Source of the DNA: Psychroserpens sp. Hel_I_66
Lineage (GTDB): Bacteria > Bacteroidota > Bacteroidia > Flavobacteriales > Flavobacteriaceae
NCBI RefSeq assembly: GCF_000799465.1
Contig: NZ_JUGU01000001.1
Location: 3,616,501 to 3,680,500, forward strand
DNA length: 64,000 nt
Reading direction: 5' to 3'
Within the stretch, counting starts at the first letter, position 1. Every line of letters begins with the position of its first letter. Below the pieces are notes generated by a model that saw nothing but the letters and a program-made list of their open reading frames with translations, searched no databases and had not been told where the DNA came from. Positions 17,353 through 25,043 of this stretch are shown piece after piece. Position numbers and translations under genes: made by a program.

Positions 17353-17362
17353 TTTAATTTTT

Positions 17363-20300
17363 TTAGAAGTTAAATCCAGCTTTAAAACCAATGCTACGTG
17401 TTGTCGCATAACTCATATCTTCAACACCACTTATAAACCCATTGCCTTGTACTGCGAGTTGCTCTGGGTCAAAATGCGGATTTTCAGTAATCACAAATAA
17501 GTTGTTTCCAATTAGAGAAAGACTTAAATCTGCACCTTCCTTCAATCCTAAAAAGCCATCTTTTAATTTGAAATCATAACCAATTGAAAATTGACGAAGC
17601 TTTAAAAATGACGCATCATAGACGTTATTTTCTTCATGGTTTCTATCGTAAAATTGTCGGTAATAGCTTTCCGCAGAAACAGAAACTGTATTTGGTAATC
17701 CTGTGGTTTGATTGACGCCTTGAGCGACAAAACCGTCTTCTGGTCTAAAAGCAGTTTCTGCCAATTGGCCACCAACGTTTCCTAAAGCTCGAGTTCTCGA
17801 AACGATTTCTCCACCTTGTCTCCAATCGAATAGGAAACTCAAATTCCAATTTTTATAGCTGAAATTATTATTCCATCCTAAAGTGAAATCTGGATTGTAG
17901 TTTCCGATTTTCTGTAAGTTGTTATCTGCAATAAATCGTCCGTTATCATCGATTATAAATTCACCATTTTCGTTCTTTAAGTAACCTGTTCCGTAGATAT
18001 CTCCAATGCGCCCACCTTCTTCAACCTGAAACCAAACGGTTTGGTTGGCGCTGTCGTAAATCCTGCTATATGCCAATGTTAATCTACCATCTTCTTGTGG
18101 TAAATTTTTAATAGTAGATCGACTCGTAGCGAAGTTGAACAATGTATTCCATCTAAAATCTTGTGTTCTAATTGGCGTTGCCCCTAAAATAATCTCAACA
18201 CCTTGTGTGTTCACTTTTCCGCCATTTACGACTTGTTGGTTATAACCTGAAGATATAGCTATTGGTAAGGAAATAATTTGATCTTGCGTCGTTGCATTGT
18301 AATACGTGAGATCAAAAGTCAAACGGTCTTTGAAAAAACGTAAATCGGTACCAACTTCAAAAGACGTGGTTTGCTCTGGTTTTAAGTTGGAATTTGGTAT
18401 GAAATTTTGATCACTAAATGTTGGCTGACCATTAAACGGTGTTTGTGATACAAACGCTCCAGAGGTTTGATACGCTCCAGTATCGTTACCAACTTGTGCA
18501 ACACTAGCTCTTAGTTTTGCAAATGAAAATACTTGAGGTAATTCTGTAAAATTTGATAACACAAAACTTGTGGATATTGACGGATAGAAGAAAGAAGTTC
18601 CATCTACCGAAAATGGCGTTGCCAAAGCACTTGACCAATCATTACGTCCCGTAATATCTAAAAACAGATAATCTTTGTACCCAAACTTTGCAATCCCATA
18701 GAACGAATTGATTCGTTTTCTACTCTCAAATTGAAAAGCCTCAATTGGAGATGCAGCATTATTAAGATTGAAAATTCCAGGTTGTGCTAAGTTGACTGTT
18801 TGTAATTGTTTGGTGGATGCATTTTGGTCTAGACGATTTCCGCCGAGAGAGACATCAAAAGAAAGATCACCAAATTGATTGTTGTAATTCACTAAAAAGT
18901 CGGTGTTGACTTCTCTAAATGTGACGTCATGCTCTGCATAGCCTCCATTTTGAAAACGATTGCTACTAAAGCTACGACGCAATTGTCTGGTTTCACTGCT
19001 GTAGTCCATTCCTGTTCTTAGCGATACGCTTAAATTATCTGTGATATTATGCTTAATTCTAATATTTCCGAAGACACGATCACGCTCAAATGAGTTTCTG
19101 TTTTCATACAGAATGAAGTACGGATTGTCGAAAAACGTATAGTTAAAAGAGTATTGTTGTAACCCTTCCAAACCAGGTTGCCAGTAATTTCTTAAGCTAT
19201 TGATGTTTAAGGAACGTGGTCCCCAAGCAACGAGTGAATAGTTGACGTTTTCACTACCATAACCATTAGATGGCCTATTGTCGCTACTTGAATTAACGTA
19301 ACTTATTGAGGTGTTGATTTCTGTTTTTTCTGAAGGCTGAAAATTGAGTTTTGCAGCAACCGTTTGTCTATCGAGATTCACGCCAGGAATGATGGATTCA
19401 CTTCGTAGATCTGTAAATGATAAACGGTAATTACCAGTTTCAAATCCATTAGAAATTGAGAGATTATTAATTGTGGTCACGCCAGTTTCGTAGAAATCCT
19501 TTAGGTTGTCTGGATTTGATCTAAATTCGGTTGGCGTAATTGGAATCCCTGAATATAGAGAGGTGTCACCACCTCGTACAAAAACACCGTTACTTAAATC
19601 TACAGGACTATCAAATTGCGGAATCAAAATCCCAGCATCCAATCGTGGTCCCCAAGAATAGGTGATGTTGTCACTTATTCCACCACCTAATCCATCAACG
19701 TACTCAAATTCTCCAGACTGACCTTGCCCATATTGATTTTGAAAATCGGGTAAACGAAATGCAGAATCCACGAAAAGAGATGTATTAAAACTAATACCCA
19801 AGCCTTTTTTGTTTAGACCATCTTTGGTTTTGATGACAATTACTCCATTTGAAGCTCGCGTCCCGTAAAGTGCAGCAGCATTGGCTCCCTTTAAAACGGT
19901 TACCGATTCTATATCATCTGGATTGACTTCCATGGCACCATTACCAAAATCGATCTCTTGAAAACCTGCAGCAGCTTCGTTGGTAAAGTTGAAAACGGTT
20001 TCGTTATTTATTGGAGTGCCATCCACAATAAATAATGGATTGTTATTTGAAAACGACGACTCACCACGAATCGTAATTTTTGATGAAGACCCAACGCCTG
20101 TAGCACCTTGAGTAACGGTTACACCTGCTAGTTTTCCAGCAATATTATCAAGAAAATTGACGGTTTTAACTTCGGTTAAACTTTCAGAATCGAGAGCCTG
20201 AACAACGTAACCCAACTCCTTGGTTTCACGTTCTAAGCCTAATGCAGTGATGACAACTTCATCAAGTGCAGACTCGTCTTCTTGTAATTTTACATTGATA

Positions 20301-20557
20301 ATGGTTTGCTCACCAACTGTGATTTTTTGTGTTTTATAACCTAAATATGAAAAGGTTAGAACTGTTGATGCATCTTTGATTTCGATGGTGTATGTTCCAT
20401 CATCGTCGGAAATTGTACCACTCCCAGATGTTGAGGAAATATTGACATAAGCTAATGGTTGGTTGTCAATTTCACTAGTAATAGTACCAGTTACTGTAAT
20501 TTGTGCATAGCTAAAACCTGAAAATAATAGCAATATGCAAACATAGATTTGCTTCAT
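17363..20557 (-). CDS. SusC/RagA-family TonB-linked outer membrane transporter
   Basis: 1064 residues. A signal peptide (MKQIYVCILLLFSGFSYAQ) is followed by a carboxypeptidase-like regulatory domain (about 20-100), the TonB-box-like segment LDEVVITALG, a plug domain with TIRGESSFSNNNPLFIVDG and SVTVLKGANAAALYG, and a 22-strand barrel to the terminal aromatic residue. It drives energy-dependent uptake across the outer membrane with the adjacent SusD. A short hairpin repeat ends 6 bp before its ATG. The pair lies in the middle of the arsenosugar run and in the same direction; whether it shares the transcript or has its own promoter in the 110-bp gap is not clear. Confidence 0.92.
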   Translation of the reverse strand: MKQIYVCILLLFSGFSYAQITVTGTITSEIDNQPLAYVNISSTSGSGTISDDDGTYTIEIKDASTVLTFSYLGYKTQKITVGEQTIINVKLQEDESALDEVVITALGLERETKELGYVVQALDSESLTEVKTVNFLDNIAGKLAGVTVTQGATGVGSSSKITIRGESSFSNNNPLFIVDGTPINNETVFNFTNEAAAGFQEIDFGNGAMEVNPDDIESVTVLKGANAAALYGTRASNGVIVIKTKDGLNKKGLGISFNTSLFVDSAFRLPDFQNQYGQGQSGEFEYVDGLGGGISDNITYSWGPRLDAGILIPQFDSPVDLSNGVFVRGGDTSLYSGIPITPTEFRSNPDNLKDFYETGVTTINNLSISNGFETGNYRLSFTDLRSESIIPGVNLDRQTVAAKLNFQPSEKTEINTSISYVNSSSDNRPSNGYGSENVNYSLVAWGPRSLNINSLRNYWQPGLEGLQQYSFNYTFFDNPYFILYENRNSFERDRVFGNIRIKHNITDNLSVSLRTGMDYSSETRQLRRSFSSNRFQNGGYAEHDVTFREVNTDFLVNYNNQFGDLSFDVSLGGNRLDQNASTKQLQTVNLAQPGIFNLNNAASPIEAFQFESRKRINSFYGIAKFGYKDYLFLDITGRNDWSSALATPFSVDGTSFFYPSISTSFVLSNFTELPQVFSFAKLRASVAQVGNDTGAYQTSGAFVSQTPFNGQPTFSDQNFIPNSNLKPEQTTSFEVGTDLRFFKDRLTFDLTYYNATTQDQIISLPIAISSGYNQQVVNGGKVNTQGVEIILGATPIRTQDFRWNTLFNFATSRSTIKNLPQEDGRLTLAYSRIYDSANQTVWFQVEEGGRIGDIYGTGYLKNENGEFIIDDNGRFIADNNLQKIGNYNPDFTLGWNNNFSYKNWNLSFLFDWRQGGEIVSRTRALGNVGGQLAETAFRPEDGFVAQGVNQTTGLPNTVSVSAESYYRQFYDRNHEENNVYDASFLKLRQFSIGYDFKLKDGFLGLKEGADLSLSLIGNNLFVITENPHFDPEQLAVQGNGFISGVEDMSYATTRSIGFKAGFNF

Positions 20558-20563
20558 AAACTG

Positions 20564-20577
20564 CCCACGTAAGTGGG
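20564..20577 (-). repeat. start-codon-proximal hairpin repeat (susC copy)
   Basis: Minus strand GATA then CCCAC TTAC GTGGG, followed by 6 nt and the susC ATG. It is a shorter relative of the GAGATTCCCAC-TTTC-GTGGGAA repeat seen before argF'. Confidence 0.55.
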
Positions 20578-20667
20578 TATCTTTTAATTAAAAAATGTGA
20601 TTATCCTTTCGAGACTTTAACTATGATTAATAGTTTAAGGAATTAAACTCGCAGGTTTTTTGGTTCG

Positions 20668-21354
20668 TTAAACGTGCAGTAAAACAGGTGAACCTTTATT
20701 AAAAAGAAGTGTTTGTGAGAAATTTTCAATAGAAATAAAATAAGAAGATATAATTTCTTTTTCTACGGAAATATAACTAATTAAGTTATCCTTAATAGCT
20801 CTTGAAAGCTTCTTAAAGCTATCAATATTATGTTTGGCGTCTAAAAGGGTATCAATATCTGAAAGAAATTCCAAATACGATAATTTGATCCTTTGAGATT
20901 GGACTGCCTTCGAAATACTTCGGCTTAAAGCAGACGTTTGCCATGGGAGTTTTAAAAACGTTTCAACATTAAAATGGGACTTTTTTAATCCCATTAAATA
21001 AAAACCACCATCTTTTGAAGGCCCTAAAACAATATCGTTTTGTTTTAAGTTTTCAACTGCTTTTAAGATATGCTGTGATTGTAAATGAGGCGTGTCATTA
21101 CCAATAGTAATCACATTTTCAAACCCTTTGTCATAAACAGATTGTATGGCATTCGTAAAACGCTCACCAAAGGAATTTCCGGTTTGATTTTTTTCCGAAG
21201 ATAAAAAATAGGGTATACCTGTCTTTTTAACAACCTTAAGGGTTTGTAAATTAAGTGCGTCAAATAATAATTGCGAAGATTGAAACGGTTTTTGAATCGC
21301 TTCGAACTCAGCAGAATTTGCAAATATTAATATGGCTGTTTGGTTGTTTTTCAT
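20668..21354 (-). CDS. divergent TIGR04282 (DUF2064) paralogue lacking the KTRL motif
   Basis: 228 residues. The C-terminal half matches the TIGR04282 family (VITIGNDTPHL, DIVLGPSKDGGFYLMGL, LSDIDTLLD). The N-terminal phosphate-binding motif GxxKTRLA present in the copy at 12401-13078 is missing; the equivalent region reads FANSAEFEAIQKPF. It also has a C-terminal tail of about 45 residues. It therefore probably does not bind a nucleotide sugar in the usual way; it may be a regulatory or heteromeric partner of the canonical copy, or have another donor. It lies between arsS and susC. A diverged copy of the start-proximal hairpin repeat sits 6 bp before its ATG. Confidence 0.8.
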   Translation of the reverse strand: MKNNQTAILIFANSAEFEAIQKPFQSSQLLFDALNLQTLKVVKKTGIPYFLSSEKNQTGNSFGERFTNAIQSVYDKGFENVITIGNDTPHLQSQHILKAVENLKQNDIVLGPSKDGGFYLMGLKKSHFNVETFLKLPWQTSALSRSISKAVQSQRIKLSYLEFLSDIDTLLDAKHNIDSFKKLSRAIKDNLISYISVEKEIISSYFISIENFSQTLLFNKGSPVLLHV

Positions 21355-21360
21355 CTTTAG

Positions 21361-21384
21361 TCTTCACGAAAGTGGAGATCTCAT
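21361..21384 (-). repeat. start-codon-proximal hairpin repeat (diverged copy)
   Basis: Minus strand ATGAGA then TCTCCAC TTTC GTGAAGA (one mismatch), with 6 nt to the ATG at 21354. The spacing equals that at susC and argF'. Confidence 0.5.
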
Positions 21385-21445
21385 TTTCTGTTTTTTCCTG
21401 CAAGCTTTTTAAAGCCTTGTAGGTCAATCGTCTTTTTTTAACTGT

Positions 21446-21468
21446 GAGATTCCTGCCCTCGCAGGAAT
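21446..21468 (+). repeat. GAGATTCCTGC hairpin repeat after arsS
   Basis: GAG followed by ATTCCTGC CCTC GCAGGAAT, perfect 8-bp arms, directly abutting the arsS stop codon. It is in the opposite orientation to the flanking genes, and could act as a 3' stabiliser of the arsS part of the transcript. Confidence 0.65.
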
Positions 21469-22533
21469 TTATGCAACACTACCTTGGCAGCTACTTCCTG
21501 CGCCTGCAGTACAACCGTAACAATGTTGTGAAATCACGATATTTCGTCCTTCTAATAATTCTTCGTTAAATTCTGAAATATGCTTGGATTTACTATTCAC
21601 TGGCAATTCTAGCATTTGATTAAAATCGCAATCAAACAAGTAGCCATCCCAACTAATCGAGAGTGTATTTGTGCACATTACGTTTTGTACAGCAGCAGGA
21701 TTATAAGCCTCTACCAATTGGTACATATAATCTTCGTAGTTTTCTGATGCTATTAAATAATCAAGAAAACGCGCTATTGGTAAATTGGTGATCGCAAAAA
21801 GATTATGGAATTGAATGCCAAAATCTTCCATCAACGCTTTTTTGAAATCTTTTTCCATGGCAGCTTGATCGCCTGGTAAAAAAGCACCAGATGGGTTATA
21901 AACTAAATCCAATCGCAATTCACTATCTGGCATTCCGTAGCCAACAGCATTCAATTCTTGCAAGGCTTTTATAGACTTAGCAAAAACACCGTCACCACGT
22001 TGTTTATCGGTTTTTCCCTTGGTCCAGTGTGGCATTGAACTTACGACGTGAACATTATGTTTTTTAAAAAATTCTGGTAAATCGTAATATTTTTTGTTCG
22101 CACGAATGATTGTTAAGTTAGAACGCACGATAAAATCTTTGATTCCAACTTTTGCTGCTTCTTCTACAAACCATCTAAAATCTGGATTCATCTCTGGAGC
22201 ACCACCTGTTAAATCTAAGGTATGCGCACCAGAGTTCTTAATAACTTCCAAACATTGTCTCATCGTCTCGCGAGTCATAATTTCCTTTCGGTCTGGACCT
22301 GCATCTACGTGGCAATGCTCACAAACTTGGTTACACATGTAACCCACATTGATTTGTAGTATTTCTAATTTTTTAGCTTTTAGTGGAAATTGACTTGTCT
22401 CAGAAATTTTAGCTTTAAATGTTGGTAATTCTCCGTTTTGGAAAATCCCGTTAGATAAAATTTCGAGCTGTCTGTTACTTTGTGCTAAATCGCTTCCTTT
22501 TTTATGTAGGGATTGTGTTTTTACTTTCGTCAT
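21469..22533 (-). CDS. arsS: arsenosugar biosynthesis radical SAM protein ArsS
   Basis: 354 residues. The radical SAM cluster motif is C67xxxC71xxC74 (CNQVCEHCHVDAGPDR), with GGAPEMNP as the SAM-binding glycine region. The C-terminal DUF3641-type part carries further cysteines: CTNTLSISWDG, FDCDFN, and a tail with C338, C341 and C349 (CYGCTAGAGSSCQG). In some lineages one tail cysteine is selenocysteine; here all are Cys. ArsS is known to couple the 5'-deoxyadenosyl group to dimethylarsenic, forming the arsenosugar skeleton. The usual segment I remember as SLPCY reads SMPHW here. It is the second gene of the run, after the peroxidase-like gene. Confidence 0.93.
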   Translation of the reverse strand: MTKVKTQSLHKKGSDLAQSNRQLEILSNGIFQNGELPTFKAKISETSQFPLKAKKLEILQINVGYMCNQVCEHCHVDAGPDRKEIMTRETMRQCLEVIKNSGAHTLDLTGGAPEMNPDFRWFVEEAAKVGIKDFIVRSNLTIIRANKKYYDLPEFFKKHNVHVVSSMPHWTKGKTDKQRGDGVFAKSIKALQELNAVGYGMPDSELRLDLVYNPSGAFLPGDQAAMEKDFKKALMEDFGIQFHNLFAITNLPIARFLDYLIASENYEDYMYQLVEAYNPAAVQNVMCTNTLSISWDGYLFDCDFNQMLELPVNSKSKHISEFNEELLEGRNIVISQHCYGCTAGAGSSCQGSVA

Positions 22534-22572
22534 ATTAATTTTTAGAACTAGATTTACTGGTGATTACTATCT

Positions 22573-22647
22573 GCGTTAGGGTGGAGGCATTGTTGGAGCT
22601 CCTCTTAGAGAGCGACTGCCGAGAGCCTGACCCTTGTGGTAACGCCC
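22573..22647. repeat. 75-bp GCGTTAGGG...TAACGC structured intergenic element
   Basis: This GC-richer block lies between the peroxidase-like gene and arsS. It opens with GCGTTAGGGT and closes with CCCTTGTGGTAACGC, so the ends are inverted repeats, and it holds the internal palindrome GGAGCTCC and GAGAGC repeats. It resembles REP-like elements that I recall from flavobacterial intergenic regions. Its base composition differs from the flanks. Confidence 0.55.
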
Positions 22648-22652
22648 AAATA

Positions 22653-22988
22653 CTAACCGTCTAGTTTATTAACTTTATTCATCATTTGAACGCCATGTAC
22701 CAATGTAGCTCCACTCTTTATAGCAGCTCCAACATGAATGGCTTCCATCATTTCTTCTTTTGTAACACCTCGCTGTAAACCGTCTTTGGTGTAGGCATCA
22801 ATGCAATAAGGGCACTGCTCTGTATGGGCAACAGCCAATGCAATCAACGATTTTTCACGGGCTGTGAGGGCACCTTCTTCAAAAACTTTTCCGTAGTATT
22901 CAAAGAACTTGTTTCCTAATTCTTCACCCCATTCTGTAATTTTACTGAATTTTCTTAGGTCTGCTGGGTCGTAATATGTTTTTGACAT
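22653..22988 (-). CDS. arsenosugar biosynthesis-associated peroxidase-like protein (AhpD/CMD fold)
   Basis: 111 residues of the carboxymuconolactone decarboxylase/AhpD fold with the redox motif HTEQCPYC (C59, C62) and an ALTAREKSLIALA helix. It matches the small TIGR04169-type protein that accompanies arsS. The CxxC pair would reduce peroxides or arsenical intermediates in the cytosol. It is the first gene of the minus-strand run, with a 176-bp upstream gap shared with divergent xdhC. The ATG at 22988 gives the expected family length. Confidence 0.88.
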   Translation of the reverse strand: MSKTYYDPADLRKFSKITEWGEELGNKFFEYYGKVFEEGALTAREKSLIALAVAHTEQCPYCIDAYTKDGLQRGVTKEEMMEAIHVGAAIKSGATLVHGVQMMNKVNKLDG

Positions 22989-23057
22989 GTTTAAAATTTC
23001 AAGGGTTTAAAATATTTACGTAAAAAATAGATGTCTAGTTTTGTCGATAATAAATAT

Positions 23058-23065
23058 CAAACTTA
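23058..23065 (-). promoter_or_regulatory. candidate -7 box (TAAGTTTG) for the arsenosugar run
   Basis: On the minus strand TAAGTTTG matches the Bacteroidota -7 consensus TAnnTTTG, about 70 nt before the first gene. A TTG lies 15 nt upstream of it, closer than the usual spacing, so this is only a candidate. Confidence 0.3.
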
Positions 23066-23164
23066 ACAGAAAATATATGACAATACTAATTTATTTTTTT
23101 GGTTTAATTTGAAATATGCCTTACATGAAAAAAGTAGTACTTTTAAAAACTCTTTAAGTGAAAC

Positions 23165-23935
23165 ATGAAGAATTGGATTGACGTATTATCAAGCTTTAAA
23201 GAAAAGCGAGAACCTGTTGCGCTCGTTACAGTAACAAAATGTTATGGATCAACACCTTGCGTGCTTGGATCTAGAATGATAATTACTGAAAATAAAGAAC
23301 TTTTTGGTACGATTGGAGGTGGAAAATTAGAATTTCTGGCCATAGAAAAAGCTTTAGAGGCACTTCATGAAAATAAAATTATTGAATCTGGATATACCTT
23401 AGGACCAGAGTTTGAGCAGTGTTGTGGAGGAAAAGTAGAATTTATTATAGAACCTATGAATCAATCACCAGAATTATTTTTATTTGGAGCAGGACACATT
23501 GGTCAAGAAATTGTTAAACTCTTAGTTGGCACACCTTTTAAAGTCAACCTTATTGATTCTCGAGACAATTGGTTCAAGGATAAGGATTTAGATCCAAGTA
23601 TCAACCCTTGTGAAGTAAGTGAAATTGATTTTAAAACATTTAGGGATGTTGTGCGTTGGGGAAGAGGCTGTTATGTTTTAGTGTTGACGCACAATCATGC
23701 TATAGATTTCGATGTCATATCCATGGCTCTAAAAGAGGAAACCAAATATTTGGGTTTAATTGGAAGCAAAACAAAAAAAGCACGTTTTCATAAGATGCTC
23801 ATTAATGAAATGAATATTGAGGAAGGCATGGATAATGTTATTTGCCCAATTGGATTGCCAATTGGTGGAGATACACCAAAAGAAATTGCAATAAGTGTTG
23901 TGGCGCAATTGCTACAAGTGCATTATAAGAAATAG
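23165..23935 (+). CDS. xdhC: XdhC/CoxI-family molybdenum hydroxylase maturation factor
   Basis: 256 residues in two parts: an N-terminal XdhC/CoxI domain (ALVTVTKCYGSTPCVLGSRMII, GTIGGGKLE, EQCCGGKVEFIIE) and a Rossmann domain (LFLFGAGHIGQEIVKLL) with LVLTHNHAIDFDVI and YLGLIGSKTKKARF. XdhC binds molybdenum cofactor and promotes its sulfuration and insertion into xanthine-dehydrogenase-type enzymes. The probable client, a Mo-hydroxylase with a 2Fe-2S subunit, and a MocA-like cytidylyltransferase lie at 36810-40090, about 13 kb away. The gene starts a plus-strand unit divergent from the arsenosugar run. Confidence 0.9.
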   Translation: MKNWIDVLSSFKEKREPVALVTVTKCYGSTPCVLGSRMIITENKELFGTIGGGKLEFLAIEKALEALHENKIIESGYTLGPEFEQCCGGKVEFIIEPMNQSPELFLFGAGHIGQEIVKLLVGTPFKVNLIDSRDNWFKDKDLDPSINPCEVSEIDFKTFRDVVRWGRGCYVLVLTHNHAIDFDVISMALKEETKYLGLIGSKTKKARFHKMLINEMNIEEGMDNVICPIGLPIGGDTPKEIAISVVAQLLQVHYKK

Positions 23936-23956
23936 GTAGTGTAATTCAAAATGTCA

Positions 23957-23976
23957 CACTGAGCGCTGTCGAAGTG
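23957..23976. repeat. GAGCG-GTCGAA dispersed hairpin (intergenic copy)
   Basis: CACT GAGCGCTGTCGA AGTG in the 100-bp gap after xdhC. It is related to 14438-14456, where the arms are GGCT/AGCC. Confidence 0.6.
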
Positions 23977-24008
23977 CTTGTGAAAACAACCATTAAATAA
24001 ATAATAAA

Positions 24009-24030
24009 GAGATTCCCGTTTTCACGGGAA
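24009..24030 (+). repeat. start-codon-proximal hairpin repeat
   Basis: GAGA then TTCCCGT TTTC ACGGGAA, perfect 7-bp arms, with 5 nt to the ATG at 24036. Confidence 0.65.
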
Positions 24031-24035
24031 ATACT

Positions 24036-25043
24036 ATGAAAAGTAACAAATCCATAATTGATAAACTAACCGCACTTTGGGCATTAAACGAGTCTGGGCT
24101 TGGTGGTTTTTTACATGTTTTCAATACCCCTTTTACGGGATTGATTGTTGGTGGAGTTTCTATTTTACTCATTAGTTTAATTGCTTTTTATGCTGAAAAT
24201 AAATGGCAAGCCATCATAAAAGCATTGTTAATTGTGTTGATTATTAAAATGGCAGTGAGTCCTTATTCTCCTTTTGGAGCTTATGTTGCGGTTAGTTTTC
24301 AAGCGCTGTTTGGAGCGTTTTTGTTTTCTAATTTCTCATGGAAAGGAGCCACATTGATCATTTTAGGGATTGTCACATTTTTAGAATCTGCACTTCAAAA
24401 ATTACTGATACTCACCATTGTTTATGGAGAAGGTCTTTGGAAAGCCATCAATATGTATGGTGTATGGGTACAAGAAAAATTAAATTTTATTTCTGAAACT
24501 TCCACATCATCTGTTTTAGTAACAACATATCTTGTGGTTTATGGCATTTGCGGAATTTTAGCTGGATTATTCATCAAAAGCATAATTAACATTATATCCA
24601 ACAAAAAGGAAACCGATTTTTACATCGAGCCTGATAGTCCAGGTTCAGAAAAAAAACCAAGAACAACATCATTTAAATCAAAAATTATATGGGTTTGGTT
24701 AATCACTGTCGCTGTGATTGTTTTGGCATTCACTTTTTTTGGAGGCGATTTATTAGGATGGAAAAAAGGGATTTATATTATGCTACGAAGCTTTTTAATT
24801 TTGATGCTTTGGTATTTAATTATTGGTCCTTTGTTATTGAAATTAATTCGAAAATATCTCAATAAAAAAGAATCGCAGTACAAAGAGGATATCACTAATG
24901 CGATGGATTTGTTCCCCTATTTTATACAGATTATTTCATTTACTTGGCAAGAAACAAAACACCTCAAAGGTTATACGAGATTCAAATATTTTATTGCTAA
25001 TAGTATTTCCAATTGCATTCATTTTAAAATGTCTTCGGAATGA
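24036..25043 (+). CDS. multi-pass membrane protein of unknown function
   Basis: 335 residues with two groups of hydrophobic helices: about six in residues 25-195, then a hydrophilic loop (about 196-225, rich in K, E and P), then two more near 228-280. I recognise no family motif. Its last codons overlap the start of the NTPase gene (ATGA at 25040-25043), a sign of translational coupling, and xdhC lies upstream. It may be a permease, or a membrane partner of the NTPase, linked to molybdenum-enzyme or purine metabolism; that is inference from position. The start ATG comes 5 nt after a hairpin repeat. Confidence 0.75.
   Translation: MKSNKSIIDKLTALWALNESGLGGFLHVFNTPFTGLIVGGVSILLISLIAFYAENKWQAIIKALLIVLIIKMAVSPYSPFGAYVAVSFQALFGAFLFSNFSWKGATLIILGIVTFLESALQKLLILTIVYGEGLWKAINMYGVWVQEKLNFISETSTSSVLVTTYLVVYGICGILAGLFIKSIINIISNKKETDFYIEPDSPGSEKKPRTTSFKSKIIWVWLITVAVIVLAFTFFGGDLLGWKKGIYIMLRSFLILMLWYLIIGPLLLKLIRKYLNKKESQYKEDITNAMDLFPYFIQIISFTWQETKHLKGYTRFKYFIANSISNCIHFKMSSE

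Noticed and set aside
15910..20557. SusCD as part of a polysaccharide utilisation locus with the glycosidase at 6017
   Set aside because: No carbohydrate-active enzyme or regulator is adjacent; the GH113-like gene is about 9 kb away on the other strand.
21469..22533. Selenocysteine in the ArsS tail
   Set aside because: The tail codons are Cys codons and the reading frame has no in-frame TGA before the TAA stop.
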